From: Candidatus Woesearchaeota archaeon
GTDB taxonomy: Archaea > Nanobdellota > Nanobdellia > Woesearchaeales > GCA-023898365
Reading direction: 5' to 3'
DNA: 64,000 bases
Assembly (NCBI GenBank): GCA_023898365.1
Contig: CP060219.1
Coordinates: forward strand, 620,001 to 684,000
Part shown: positions 42,420 through 53,700 of the stretch, one piece after another
How the letters are laid out: each line of letters begins with the position of its first letter
Numbering within the stretch: the stretch's first letter is position 1
Program-made: the position numbers and the translations under genes
The notes under the pieces: generated by a model
What the model saw: the letters and a program-made list of their open reading frames with translations, nothing else
Database searches by the model: none
What the model was told of the DNA's origin: nothing

Positions 42420-43613
42420 ACTTTTTTCTCGCACCCAGTCTTTGGTTTCTTCATCGAGGTGAAGTTCCTCAAGTAATGCTGGTTTTGTTTTGAGAATGGT
42501 GAGCAGATAAGGGAATTCAAATCCTGCTAGTTTTCTTGTACTGGTGTGCATGACAGGACTGAGTGCTTGAAGAATTGTTTTTTTCTTGCCCAGTTTTCTT
42601 TGTGCAAACCATATTTGTAATCCTCTCGTCGGTTCTTTGATGTCGCTTGTTGTTTTGTATTTTTCTTCTTTGGCAAGTGCAATGCCTGCACTAAGGAGCG
42701 CGTAGCAGTAAACATAGAAGCGATAGTATTGCCAGCGCATGATGCGTTGTTTAAACACATCTGCTTTTGTGATAACGTTGTACGCGCGAGCAAGATCTTC
42801 TGGTTTAGTGTATTCTTTTGCTATGTTTTCATCTACCCATGCAAAGACTTCGTCAATATTTTCTCCAACATTGTCAATTGCTTCTCGCGCCACACTTGCT
42901 TGCTTTGTTTTAAAGACGCGGAAAAGCGCTGACTTCATTTTTTCTGTTTGATTATGTGTTTCTATTTCAGCAATATTTTCTTTTGTTATAGGTTGGCTTG
43001 AAACAAGTTGCAAATCATTTATTGCTGCGCGAAGATCGCCATTTGCGTTTTGCGCGAGTAATTTTATGCCTTCTTCGTCAAAGGAGAGTTGTTCTTTTAT
43101 GCAAATATATTTTAGTCGTTCGCAGATTTCTTCGGTTGCTACTTTATCGAACGAGATAAGTTGACAAACTTTTTTGAGTGACTTCACTTTTTTTGTATAT
43201 GGGTCATGACCTGTGATGATGAAGGGAAATGTTGTTTCTTGTGCAAGTTTTGCAACAGCGTCAACTCCTCCTCTGTCTTTTACGCCGCTTGCGCTATCTA
43301 TTTCATCGATGAGAATAATTTTTCCTTTACTAAAAAGTGAGCGTTGATAGAGTGCTGGACCAATGGTTTCTTTGAGGTCTTTTGCACTTCTCGCATCTGA
43401 CGCATTCACTTCAATTATTTCAAGACCAAGTTCTCTTGCGGTGGCGTGCACAGCACTGGTCTTTCCTGTGCCAACAGGTCCCCAGAGAAAAAGTGGTTTT
43501 TTTCCTTTCTGAAAGGTCTCTATGTACGTAAGAATCTTATCTTTGTCTGCTTGACCGCACACGTCAGAAAGTGTTTTTGGCTTGTACTTTTCACTCCAAA
43601 TGGGTATTTGCAT
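42411..43613 (-). CDS. rfcL: Replication factor C large subunit
   Basis: RfcL, with RfcS, loads the PCNA sliding clamp. The 400 residues show the RFC large-subunit type: WSEKYKPKTLSDVCGQADKD, Walker A LWGPVGTGKTSAVHATA, VNASDARSAKDLKETIG, Walker B IILIDEIDSASGVKDRGG, and sensor 2 region NANGDLRAAINDLQ. A C-terminal collar follows, but the C-terminal PIP-box tail of many archaeal RfcL proteins is not apparent. A TATA-like TTTAAA (minus strand, 43,640-43,649) about 30 bp upstream makes the message leaderless. RfcS is not in the window. Confidence 0.96.
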   Translation of the reverse strand: MQIPIWSEKYKPKTLSDVCGQADKDKILTYIETFQKGKKPLFLWGPVGTGKTSAVHATARELGLEIIEVNASDARSAKDLKETIGPALYQRSLFSKGKIILIDEIDSASGVKDRGGVDAVAKLAQETTFPFIITGHDPYTKKVKSLKKVCQLISFDKVATEEICERLKYICIKEQLSFDEEGIKLLAQNANGDLRAAINDLQLVSSQPITKENIAEIETHNQTEKMKSALFRVFKTKQASVAREAIDNVGENIDEVFAWVDENIAKEYTKPEDLARAYNVITKADVFKQRIMRWQYYRFYVYCYALLSAGIALAKEEKYKTTSDIKEPTRGLQIWFAQRKLGKKKTILQALSPVMHTSTRKLAGFEFPYLLTILKTKPALLEELHLDEETKDWVREKSLS

Positions 43614-43731
43614 GGTTATGTTTCAAGAATGCGTATTGGTTTAAATGAATTGTTGTGGGTTAGAAGAATTCTGTTTTCGTAAGAAAAAAGGGAGAAAAAA
43701 AGAATAGAAAAAGAAATATGTTTTTTCAGCT

Positions 43732-44439
43732 CTATGCTGCAGTAACTGCTGCGTAGACGTAGTAGACTCTGTTTGTTCCTGAGTTAACAGGCACAATAAC
43801 TTGATAGTCTACTGGGTCGCCTTTGTAGTCTTCATTGTTGTTGTTGATATCGCCAACGTAGGCAACATCCGCATTTCCATCAACAATCAAATATTCGCCC
43901 CAATCAGTTCCGCCAAGGCTGTTCGTTGTAATGTTGATTGTCGAATCTGCGCCAACGGTTGATGAATCAAGGACGATCGCTGGGTTTCCTGCTGCTGATG
44001 AGAACGTGCTCGAGACATTGTCTGGCGTGACGCCAAGGCTCAAGTAGTTATCTTCACCAACTGCGGTTCCTGCATTCGTTGCAAAGGCTGCTGTTGCGAA
44101 GTCAAACGAGGAACTGTTTGAAAAGATGATCCAACCGTTTGGTGCTACGCTTCCAGACCAATTGTAGATCGATGTTCCTGAAGTTCCTTCTAAGACTAGG
44201 CTTTGTGTAATGTTTCCAACAAATGCGTTCCAGTTATTGGAGTTGGTCACTTGTGACACATTCATTGGAGTAACTTCGCCGCCGTAAGCGGTCATGGTTG
44301 TTGGGCTTGACCCTGTACTTGTGACGTTTCCCACAAAGTTGACGTTCGTTCCGTCAGTACTAATTGCGCGAACACCACTCATTGCAAGCAAAGCGCCGAC
44401 CAAGACTGCTGCAACCAATGCTATATTTTGTACTTTCAT
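43732..44439 (-). CDS. Secreted Asn/Thr/Ser-rich surface protein
   Basis: A 235-residue protein with a clear signal peptide (MKVQNIALVAAVLVGALLAM, cleavage near VRA) and an extracellular part rich in Gly, Asn, Ser, Thr and Val with many sequons (NVT, NVS, NIT, NWS, NSS). The pattern NNWNAFVGNITQSLVLEGTS is often seen in secreted DPANN proteins. A long leader carries GAGGTGAA (44,451-44,458, minus strand), the strongest ribosome binding site in the window, so it may be abundant. A T-rich tail (43,731-43,680) looks like a terminator. A structural surface protein is plausible; this is an inference. Confidence 0.8.
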   Translation of the reverse strand: MKVQNIALVAAVLVGALLAMSGVRAISTDGTNVNFVGNVTSTGSSPTTMTAYGGEVTPMNVSQVTNSNNWNAFVGNITQSLVLEGTSGTSIYNWSGSVAPNGWIIFSNSSSFDFATAAFATNAGTAVGEDNYLSLGVTPDNVSSTFSSAAGNPAIVLDSSTVGADSTINITTNSLGGTDWGEYLIVDGNADVAYVGDINNNNEDYKGDPVDYQVIVPVNSGTNRVYYVYAAVTAA

Positions 44440-44503
44440 TTTGTTTTGTTCACCTCTTTCACAACAATTTTGGAACTTAATCCAATACCCTTTTTCGTAT
44501 ATT

Positions 44504-44514
44504 GATATATAAAT
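44504..44514 (-). promoter_or_regulatory. TATA box for the secreted-protein gene at 43,732-44,439
   Basis: On the minus strand ATTTATATATC lies about 65-75 bp before the ATG. The predicted 40-nt leader contains GAGGTGAA close to the start. Confidence 0.6.
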
Positions 44515-44584
44515 GTTTCGATTATAGCTACTAATTGAGTTATTTGAGAATTAGAGTGTTTATTTCCATTTTTAAGGGGTAATG

Positions 44585-44593
44585 TTTATAAAT
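44585..44593 (+). promoter_or_regulatory. TATA box for the giant gene
   Basis: TTTATAAAT precedes the GTG start at 44,672 by about 80 bp; initiation near 44,612 leaves a 60-nt leader that holds two GGTGAGGT elements. Confidence 0.5.
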
Positions 44594-44659
44594 GGATCTT
44601 GTCATTAGCATACTTGGGGAGGATTGAAGGGGTGCTCTTGCATCCTTTCGGTTCTCATA

Positions 44660-44727
44660 GGTGAGGTTTAGGTGAGGTATCGTCGGTATACTTCTTGTAC
44701 TTGTACAAGGAGTAGCATTGGTGAGGT
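44660..44727 (+). repeat. Three GGTGAGGT elements around the giant-gene start
   Basis: GGTGAGGT occurs at 44,660, 44,671 and 44,720. The first is the ribosome binding site for the GTG at 44,672; the second contains that GTG; the third is inside the coding region with no usable in-frame start after it. They may be chance in purine-rich sequence or compete for the 16S 3' end. Confidence 0.5.
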
Positions 44728-47700
44728 AGATCGTAGGAGATATGAGGGGCTACTGAGTCTGCTTGTTATCTTTATTCTTCTAGCGTCAGCTGTATCCGCA
44801 CTTGAACGTCAACCTGAACTTCTACTTACCCCGCACAACGCCTTCTTAGGGGAAAATGTTACCGTAGACGCAAGACTTCTCTTAGATGGAATAGCCATTC
44901 TCTCTTACCAATTAGATGCTCAAATTCTTTCCCCCTCACAAACCCCTCTTTCTGGAATTGTTATTGACAAAGAAGATGGAACCCGTTCGATTACTTTTTT
45001 TCCAGAAACAAAAGGAACCTACTCGCTCATTGTTTCAACAACGATCATGGGCGAAGTTGTTTCAAAAGAACTGCTCGTCTCCGTCGTGCCACCTATTCCT
45101 GTTCTCGAAAACCTCGCCATTAGTTTTGGAGAACATGCAACAACACTTACTGGTCTGCTTGGGATGCCACAAACAATTTCTGAGCAAGACGTAACTCTTT
45201 TTCTTAGCGAAACCTACGAACAATTGTATGGCGCGCAACTTCGTGAAGCATCTTCCTGCACAACATCTTGTGTCCAAACAAATGCTTCTCCAACTCTTTC
45301 ATATTGTCTGTTGACCGCAACCTGTCCAGCACTTCCAGAAAAAAGTTACGTAGTCAACGTATACGCGCAAGGTGAGCTGCTCTTTGGACGAGTAGTGCAA
45401 CCTCCCGTGCAAGGTTCACCTGATCAACTTATTGCAGGAACCACCTATCTTCTTGCTGATTTACTCTTAGAAAAAAAAGTTCATGAAGAATTTGATGTCT
45501 TTGTTCCTGCAGATGAGGCATTTCAAAACGATCAAAACCAATCGAATTCTTCGCCAATTGCCTTACCACCAAGCCCAACTGTTCAAGAAACAACATTTCT
45601 TCCCTCAACGTACGACTATCTTGAACTTCTCGAAACAACAACAAACACCCAACTTGCACTTATCGACCTTTCTCTTGTGCGAGAAGGAAAAAATATTCTT
45701 GAAACACTATATCTGCAACCTAAAAAAGGATCGTATCTCTTTCGTTTTTTTACTACGAATTCTTCTCAAGAAGCGCACACAAGAGAATTCATTGTTTCTG
45801 ACGATGCAACGCATGCAAATCTTACTGTCACTTCTTCCTATGCCTACGTGACTTCAGAAATGCCGTTCTTTGTTGATCTTGAAAAACAAATGTCTCATCT
45901 ATATGCTTTGCACGACACTTCATTATCGCCAAGACAATTCTCTTACTTGCAAGAACAGGAACTTTTTTTCAAAGAAGAACAAACAATAACAAACAGCGCA
46001 CTCATCGTTCCTCAAGGTAAAGAAACATTTTTCTTTTTCACTTCACCTCTCGAAACACTTCTTGCAAACACTTCACTTCTTCTTCCAACTAAAGAAGAAG
46101 ACGACCTACGAACATATGTTCTTCCCGAGACCTCAGGCTTTCACACAATTAATGCCACCACAACTTGCTTTGTCTCAGTGTCCTCTGAGCATGACCTTTC
46201 CTCCCCATTTTTTATCACGCAAGTTGGCGATCAAGAACTTGACGCACCACTTCTTCTCTTTGCAGAAGGTATGTTGTTTGCAAAACAATCACCCTATTCT
46301 TGTGTGCCTCTTTCGGGAAAACTTGCTGTGGTAAGAAACACGACGTTACCACTTGCACAACTACTTGCATCGTATGATCTTCTTGGTATCACCGAGGTGT
46401 TTCTTGCAGCCCAAACTCTTACGCTTTACGATCAAGAGTTGCACAAACTTTCATCCTATGTTGATGCACGAACACTTACGCTTCCTCACGATTTGACAGA
46501 AGGAACCTATGTGCTTACCCTTTCAAATTCATCACTCGTTCTTCCCTTTTCTTACCTAACAAATGAACGACTAGTTCTCTCAGGTCCAGAAACCATCCAC
46601 CATGAAGATTTCTTGCTCTCCATTCAAAATAGATATATGACGCCAACCATTATTTCTCTTTCTCTTTTTCGTAACGATACGCAAGAACAAGTGCGCCTAC
46701 CTTTCCAACTCAAAAAATCTACGAACACCCTTTCTCAAGTTGTTGATAATAATAACGACGGTGTTCTTGACACCGGAATTATTAATCCAGATGAGAAACT
46801 CTCACTTGTTCTTTCTTGGGAAACTCTTAAAACGCTTACACGCAATGCAAATGAATCTTCAATTTTGCTTTCTTTAGACTTAACAACTCATGAAGGGGAG
46901 GTGTACTCCCATTTAGTGCACATTACGGGGTTTGATGCAACGCAAGAATTCATCAATCCGTTCTTTGATGATGTTGCCCTTTCTGAATTAGTCATTCAAG
47001 ACAATAAGTATTTTGTTTCCCTCAAGAACAACTACCCTGAACAAAAAACCATTTCACTTACTGTCCAAACGGTAGATGAACTAGGTACGGGTCCAGGAAG
47101 TCAAACAGTCACTCAGGAAATTATTTTAGCTCCTGGAGAAAGAAAACTGGTGCCTACAGGACTTCTCGTCACGCCAAGACAGCGATGCACCGCAACATTG
47201 AGTGAACCTGATGCGAACATGGCTAATAATGTGTTGAAGCGGTATCATGATGACTCCTGGATGATGCCTCATTTGTATCGAACACTTATTCCCGTTCTTG
47301 AACGACAAGGAATTGATCACGACCAATTTTATGTGAAAGTTCCCCTTTCGTTAGAACGAGGTATTCTTGCAGATTCGCTCAAAGTCGTTGCTGCAAGAGA
47401 AACACCACTCAATCTTTCGTATACCTATGAGAACAAAGTTCTTACGTTTGCGCTGCCTAACGTGCAGGCTCATGAAACTGTTGAAGTGTATGTGTATGTG
47501 GATGCGACGCTTCCACAAGATTTTGTTTCTGACAAAAAAAATAAACTTTCAAACGAACTCGTCATTGATAATAAAGATGCATTATTGCAACGTGTTGGAC
47601 GATGGATTGAAAGTTTTGCCGTTCCAGGATTTTTTGGTACTGATTACCTTATTGATTTGGGTCAAAAGGCAACAGAGAAGCAAGTTATAGTTCCGCAAGT

Positions 47701-50700
47701 GCCTGCCGGATATCATGAAATCTACGTGCATAGCCCTGTTGATTCCTCTTTTGCTCATAACATGGGCGTTTCCATTCAACAACAGGAAGAGGTTTTGTAT
47801 AAAACCACGCTTGATCTTGCGCGTCCAAGAGCGTTTTGGGAATATCTTGGTTATTTTCCTTTTACACAAGGAACTGAAATAATATTTTCAAATAAGAACA
47901 CAGATGGACTTGCAGTTGTTGATGCATTGCGGGTCGTGCAAATCGACGCGTATGCTGACGCTTCTTCTTTTATTTCTCGCGCTACTTTTTTTAATCTTTC
48001 CCTCACTCTTACTTTACCTCCCACCGTATTCGTTTCAACGACAAATGAAACTTGTCTTGCTCTGAGCGAACTGATCACTCCTTATCGATCACAAGAGGAG
48101 TACGATTTCTTTCTTTCCGCAACAAAAGTTTCTGTCTCCCGTCAAGACGATAAACTTTGTTTTGCTGCAGATGAGGTGCTAAGGCAAACGCAAGAAGCAG
48201 CAGTTCTTCGAGTCAAATGGCAGAACAAAACGTTTGTAAGTGACGAACTCTTGTTCTTTATGTTTGTTGGTCAAATTCCTGATTCCCTTCGTGACTCGTC
48301 AACTACGCTTGAACTTGCAAAACCAATTGTTGCAGGAGAACCGGTCATGTGGAAGAAGGTCGTTCTTATCACGCAAGATAATGAAACTTTCGAAGCACCC
48401 GTTGGATCAGAAACATTTTCGGTGCATAATGCGTTGACGGGAGATGCGCTTGCAACAAATTATTCGTTAAACGAACTCGAACTTACTGATGAAGACCTTT
48501 CAGACCTTGCCTCTTTTGAGCAAGCAAAAAAAGAGTTAAAGGAAGTAAAAAAACCAGGAATTGTCGGTGCGCTTGTAAAAAGTTCAAAAGAGCGGGCTCT
48601 TGAAGATGATGTTCGGGCTCTTGAAGATGACTTAGTATCTCGTATTGTTGCGCGGGAACAGGCAAAAGGCAAGTTAGCCACGCAATCAAAAATTTCTCGA
48701 GTGTTACAAGATATCTCTTCAGAGGATAATGTGTCGGTTGCGCTTCCAAAAGGCATTTACAACCTCACGTTTGAAACCCCTGCCCCAAAACGAGAAGATT
48801 ATCTTCTTGTCGACACTAAGGATGTCCGTGCAGAAAAAATTTCTATTTCCTCAGAGTTTCCTTTACCTTATACAAACATTCTTGTCACGCAAGATATTCC
48901 TGAATTGTTCCCTTCGCAAATTACATTGTTTCATGAAACTCCTGAAGGAAACGTGCGCATAACAAATGTTACCTATATTGATCGTAATGAAAATGGTCGT
49001 GTTGATCGCGTGCAGTGGATCGTACCACATCTTTCCGAGCAAAATTATACGCTTGAATTAGATTTGAATATTCTTAACGTCCAAAGTTATCCGACACTGT
49101 ATGGTTATTGGACGGTCAAGTTTGAGACAACCGGAACCGATGACTTACTTATTGAGCCAGTAAATACCACCTTCATTGAAGAACCTGATAATGAAGAAAC
49201 TGAAGATGATCTCATATTCGCTTCATTAACGTGCGGCGAAACTATTATCACGCCAACTTTTGTGCGGGATGCACAAGATCGCATTCTTCAAATCATCGTT
49301 CCAGACTGGAGTTGTAATGAAACTGCTTATCTTCGCGATACTATTATTACAACAGGCGTTCACAAATTGAAATTCACGTTTGGCAATCTTACTGCGATGG
49401 CAAACAATTATGGTTTCCTTTACTTTAATGATTTCGAAGACGAACCTGACGCTTCAAATGTTACAGGATTTGTTGATTACGATGATTTAGACACGGCCGG
49501 TGCAACTATTGTTGACACCTTCTTAACGTATGATAATGGAACAAACGTTTCGTATCTTGGCAACTCAAGCATTGGTGGTGGGCGACCGGGAGAAGGACAT
49601 TACTTCTCAGTCTACAATGTTTCTAATCTTACCGATTGGAAGAACTATGAAGTGCGTGGACGCATGCGGTATATTCAAGACAATGGAGTTTTTGAATATG
49701 GTATTATTGTTTACGCAAGACCTGCTGATGGGGATTTCTGGGAAATATCTTATCGTGAAGGTGCACCAAACGGGTATCAGTGGGAAGGACATGGCGCAGG
49801 TCCTGATGGGTGGGTTGGACATCCTCTTTTCTGTTCTTACAAACCAAAGCTGAACGTATGGGATAATTTTCGCATCAAAATAACGACACAAACAACGAAT
49901 GTTACTATGGAAGCTCGTTTTTGGAATGATACGCAATCAGAACCTGCTTCTCCGCAATGTTATGCGGTTGACCGCACAGTGGGTTTTTACAAAAACGGCA
50001 CGTTCGGTTTCCACGTCACTAATGTGAGCGTCGAGTTCGATAACCTTGTCGTCGAAAACACGAATAAAGTTATGTCGATAAGTATTTTAAGTCCTAATCC
50101 ACAACCCGCATTCTATTCTAGTTTTGTTTGGTTTAATATCACGATTGATGAACAGGCAGATTTGTGTAATTTCACCTTAGATAATGCGACAAATAATGCC
50201 TCGATGAAAAAAATTAATTTGAGCCATTACACGGCAAATCATACTTTTGTTGGCGCAACCGCTGAAGGGTTGCATAATATTACGTTCTATTGTCAAGATA
50301 TTGATGGAAATAGTTATTCCAGTGTGAAACGTACTTTCCGTGTTGGTATTCCCCCTATTCAGATTCATGAACCACTGAATGGTTCAACACAAACGACTTC
50401 CCGTCCCGAGTTGAACGCAACGTTCAATCAATCAGTTGAGCAAGCATGGTTCCGTCTAGAAAGTTGGGCTAACTCTTCGATCTACACGAACGATGACAAT
50501 CTTTCTGCAACACTGTCTGGCCTTCCTTACGGTTCGGGAACCTTCCTGAACCAATCGACGTATACGGTGACGGTGTATACCAATAAATCTGGTACAATCG
50601 AGCTTGAGGCCTCAACGTTTAGTGTTGATGTTCCTCACCCAGCAGATCTTGATTTTAGAATATATGATTTGCAGGGAAGCACGGTCTTTACTGACAATGA

Positions 50701-53700
50701 GACTGTTGACTTATATTCTGATGGTGACAATATTGTGCAAATGCGTTTTTCTTGTAACGATACTGATTATTCTCCTTGGCTTCCACATGAATTAATCTAT
50801 CGAAACTTTTCATTAAAGAATGCAACAGTTGGTTGTAATCAATCTGACGGCATCAAATATGTCTGGGCTGAATATCAAAACGAATTTAATGAAACAAACA
50901 AAACAGTAGCAAACATCACGTTGGATTCGACGCCTCCTGTTATTAGCTTAAATAGTCCTGCTAATGAGTCGCTCTTGCAAGTCGCGTATCAAAACTTTTC
51001 TTTCAATGTAACAGACACCTATTCGAGTATATCTATTTGCCGCTTGTATGTTGATGCAGGAATCAAGGATTTTATATTCACTCCTTCAGAAACAACGCCG
51101 ATTGGCCTTGATTACACCTTTGTATCTTCAGGTAATCACTCGTGGTACGTCTATTGTTATGACACGGTCAATCATGGGAACAAGAGCGAAACTCGTCAGA
51201 TAACTGTTGATATCACCGCACCTCTTATTGGCAACCTCACTATTACTCCATCAAGTACAGGGTTCAATCAAACTATTTATTTCAATGTAACCGCGTTCGA
51301 TGTTATTTCTCCAATTGATGCAGTATGGATGAATGTTTCCATGCCTGATGGAGATTCAGTTATTGTTACGTACACAAACATATCTTCGCGAAATTATTCT
51401 GCGAATTTTTCCGATACGTGGACTGGCGGTCAGTACAATGTAACGGTGTACGCAAATGATACGGGCGGGTATACAAAGAGCACGACAGGAAACTTCTTAA
51501 TCACCGTCAATGCTTCTGTGTCAGTCAAAACAGAACTTGACATTTATGCACCAAATATGATTGTTAATCTCACTCAAACACCAACTGATTGGTTTGATAA
51601 GAGTTGGGATTATCGAAAACAAATTAACATTACTGAAGGCAGTCTTGCTGATGTTGCAAATCTTTCAGTCAAAGTCACTCTTGACACGCAAGCATTAGTG
51701 ACTGCTGGAAAAATGAACGCTGATTGTTCAGATGCGCGGTTTGCTGACGCGGATGGAAACGCCTTATCATTTTGGTATGAGCAAGGGTGTAATGAAACAA
51801 CGACCATTTACTGGGTGTTTTTACCTGAACTTAATGCGTCGCAAACTCAAAGCACGTTCTTTTACTATGGAAATACGCTGGCTGCGAACGCAAGTAATGG
51901 AACGAATACGTTTCTGTTCTTTGATGATTTTGAGGGGGGATCATTTGATGCATCGATTTGGTCAGCAACTTCTCCTGCGTCTGTGAGTGTCGCTAATTCG
52001 AAAGTAAGAATTGATGCAGGCGCATTGTACACGGATGCGGTCATTGGCACTTCTTCAGTAGAGCGTGCTTATGAAGCAAAAGTTGATTATGTAAATCTTG
52101 CAGATAATTATGCGGGTTTCATGGTTTCTGATAGTCAAAGTACTGCTGGGGGAAATGGCGGTTCTGATGCGCTCGCCTATTTAATGACGCCAAACGGTGG
52201 CGCCACCACGTTTTTGATGTATGGCGCAGACGGAACTGCGGCTTCATACAATATTGTCTCAGGAACGACTTTGTATTCGAGTGTTACGACGAGTTATGAT
52301 TATTTGATGGGTTTTGTTTTTGATAGTGGAAATGAAATAAACTATTTCTTACAAGAAACTGATTACACGTCAATTGCAGAATCTAGTCAAACAGGTTCAT
52401 GGGATGCGCCTCCGTACGTATGGTTTGGTTACTTTACAGGAAGCGCTGCTGCGGCAACAAACGGAGATGATCTCCAAGTTGATTGGGTGCGTATGAGAAC
52501 GCAGCCAAGTGTTTCCCCGACTGTTTCAGTTGGCACTGAAGTAGGTCAATTAGATGCGGCATCTTCAGTTTCTGGCGCAACAAATTTCTCTGGATTCTAC
52601 ACGATGGAAGTCTATAACTGGACTGGTGCAGCTTGGGTGCTTGATGCAACAATAGTAAACAATGTTTCAAACACGACAACTCCTTCGCTCTTGCTTAATC
52701 CTATGTGGGCTACTGGAGGATCATGGAACACGACAAATTATAACGATGGCTGGTATCGTGTGCTCGTCAAAATTACTGATCCTGAAGGCAACGTCTTGCG
52801 TAATTCTCTTGGCACTTATTTGAATGCGACATATAATTTTACTATCGATCGTTATCCAGATATTTCAAATGTTGTGGTTTCTCCTTCGCTTGTTGGTTAT
52901 GGCAATGCAATTACGATTTCTGCTGATGTTACCTATCCGCTTCCAATTGATACGGTGTATGCCAATATAACTTGGAATAATGGCACAACTGAGATTCAAA
53001 CAATGCCGTACACCTCTGGTGATTCTTATCAGACATCACTTACTGATATTTGGCTTCAAGGAGTACATGCTATTGCAGTGTATGCAAATAATTCTGCTGG
53101 CTATGCCTCAAATTCTTCAGGTTACTCGTTTGTTGTTGGCATGAATGCGACGATGTCAGTTGGCACTGAAAAAGATATTTATTATCCAAACAAAAATGTC
53201 ACTCTTTCAAGCGCTTTTGAATGGTGGAATTCGTCATGGCGCTATAGAAGTATTCTTACTCTTGGAAGTAAGTCTTATGCGCGAAATGATGTGTTGCTTG
53301 CTGAAGATATTAATATTACTGCCATTCTTGCTAGCGCAGGAGTCTCAGGAACTCTTGACGTTAATTCGTTTCGCCTTATCGAGTATATGTCAAACGGTTC
53401 TGCTGTTGTATACAACGAGTCTGCATCAGCTCAGGCAAAATACTTTGTACCTTTTGAAATAGATACACTTTATGGATACGATGCATTAACAAATGCGCGT
53501 GTTCATGTGGAATGGCTTGCTAATGGGAGTATCGCCGCAGATTCTGAGCGTCGCTGGGGTTTATACTTTGATATTGATGAGAGCAATAATCCTGTCTCGT
53601 ACACGTTAAGCCGTCCAACAGAATTTGTTGCCTGGTCTGATCGCCAAAGCAGTCATTATCATGCGGTCTCTAATGGTGATGGAACGTTTGCAACAAGTGT

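Noticed and set aside
44740..44755. ATG near 44,741 with GGAG upstream as start of the giant gene
   Set aside because: It is in another frame and reaches a stop after four codons. The GTG at 44,672 is in the open frame and has its own ribosome binding site.
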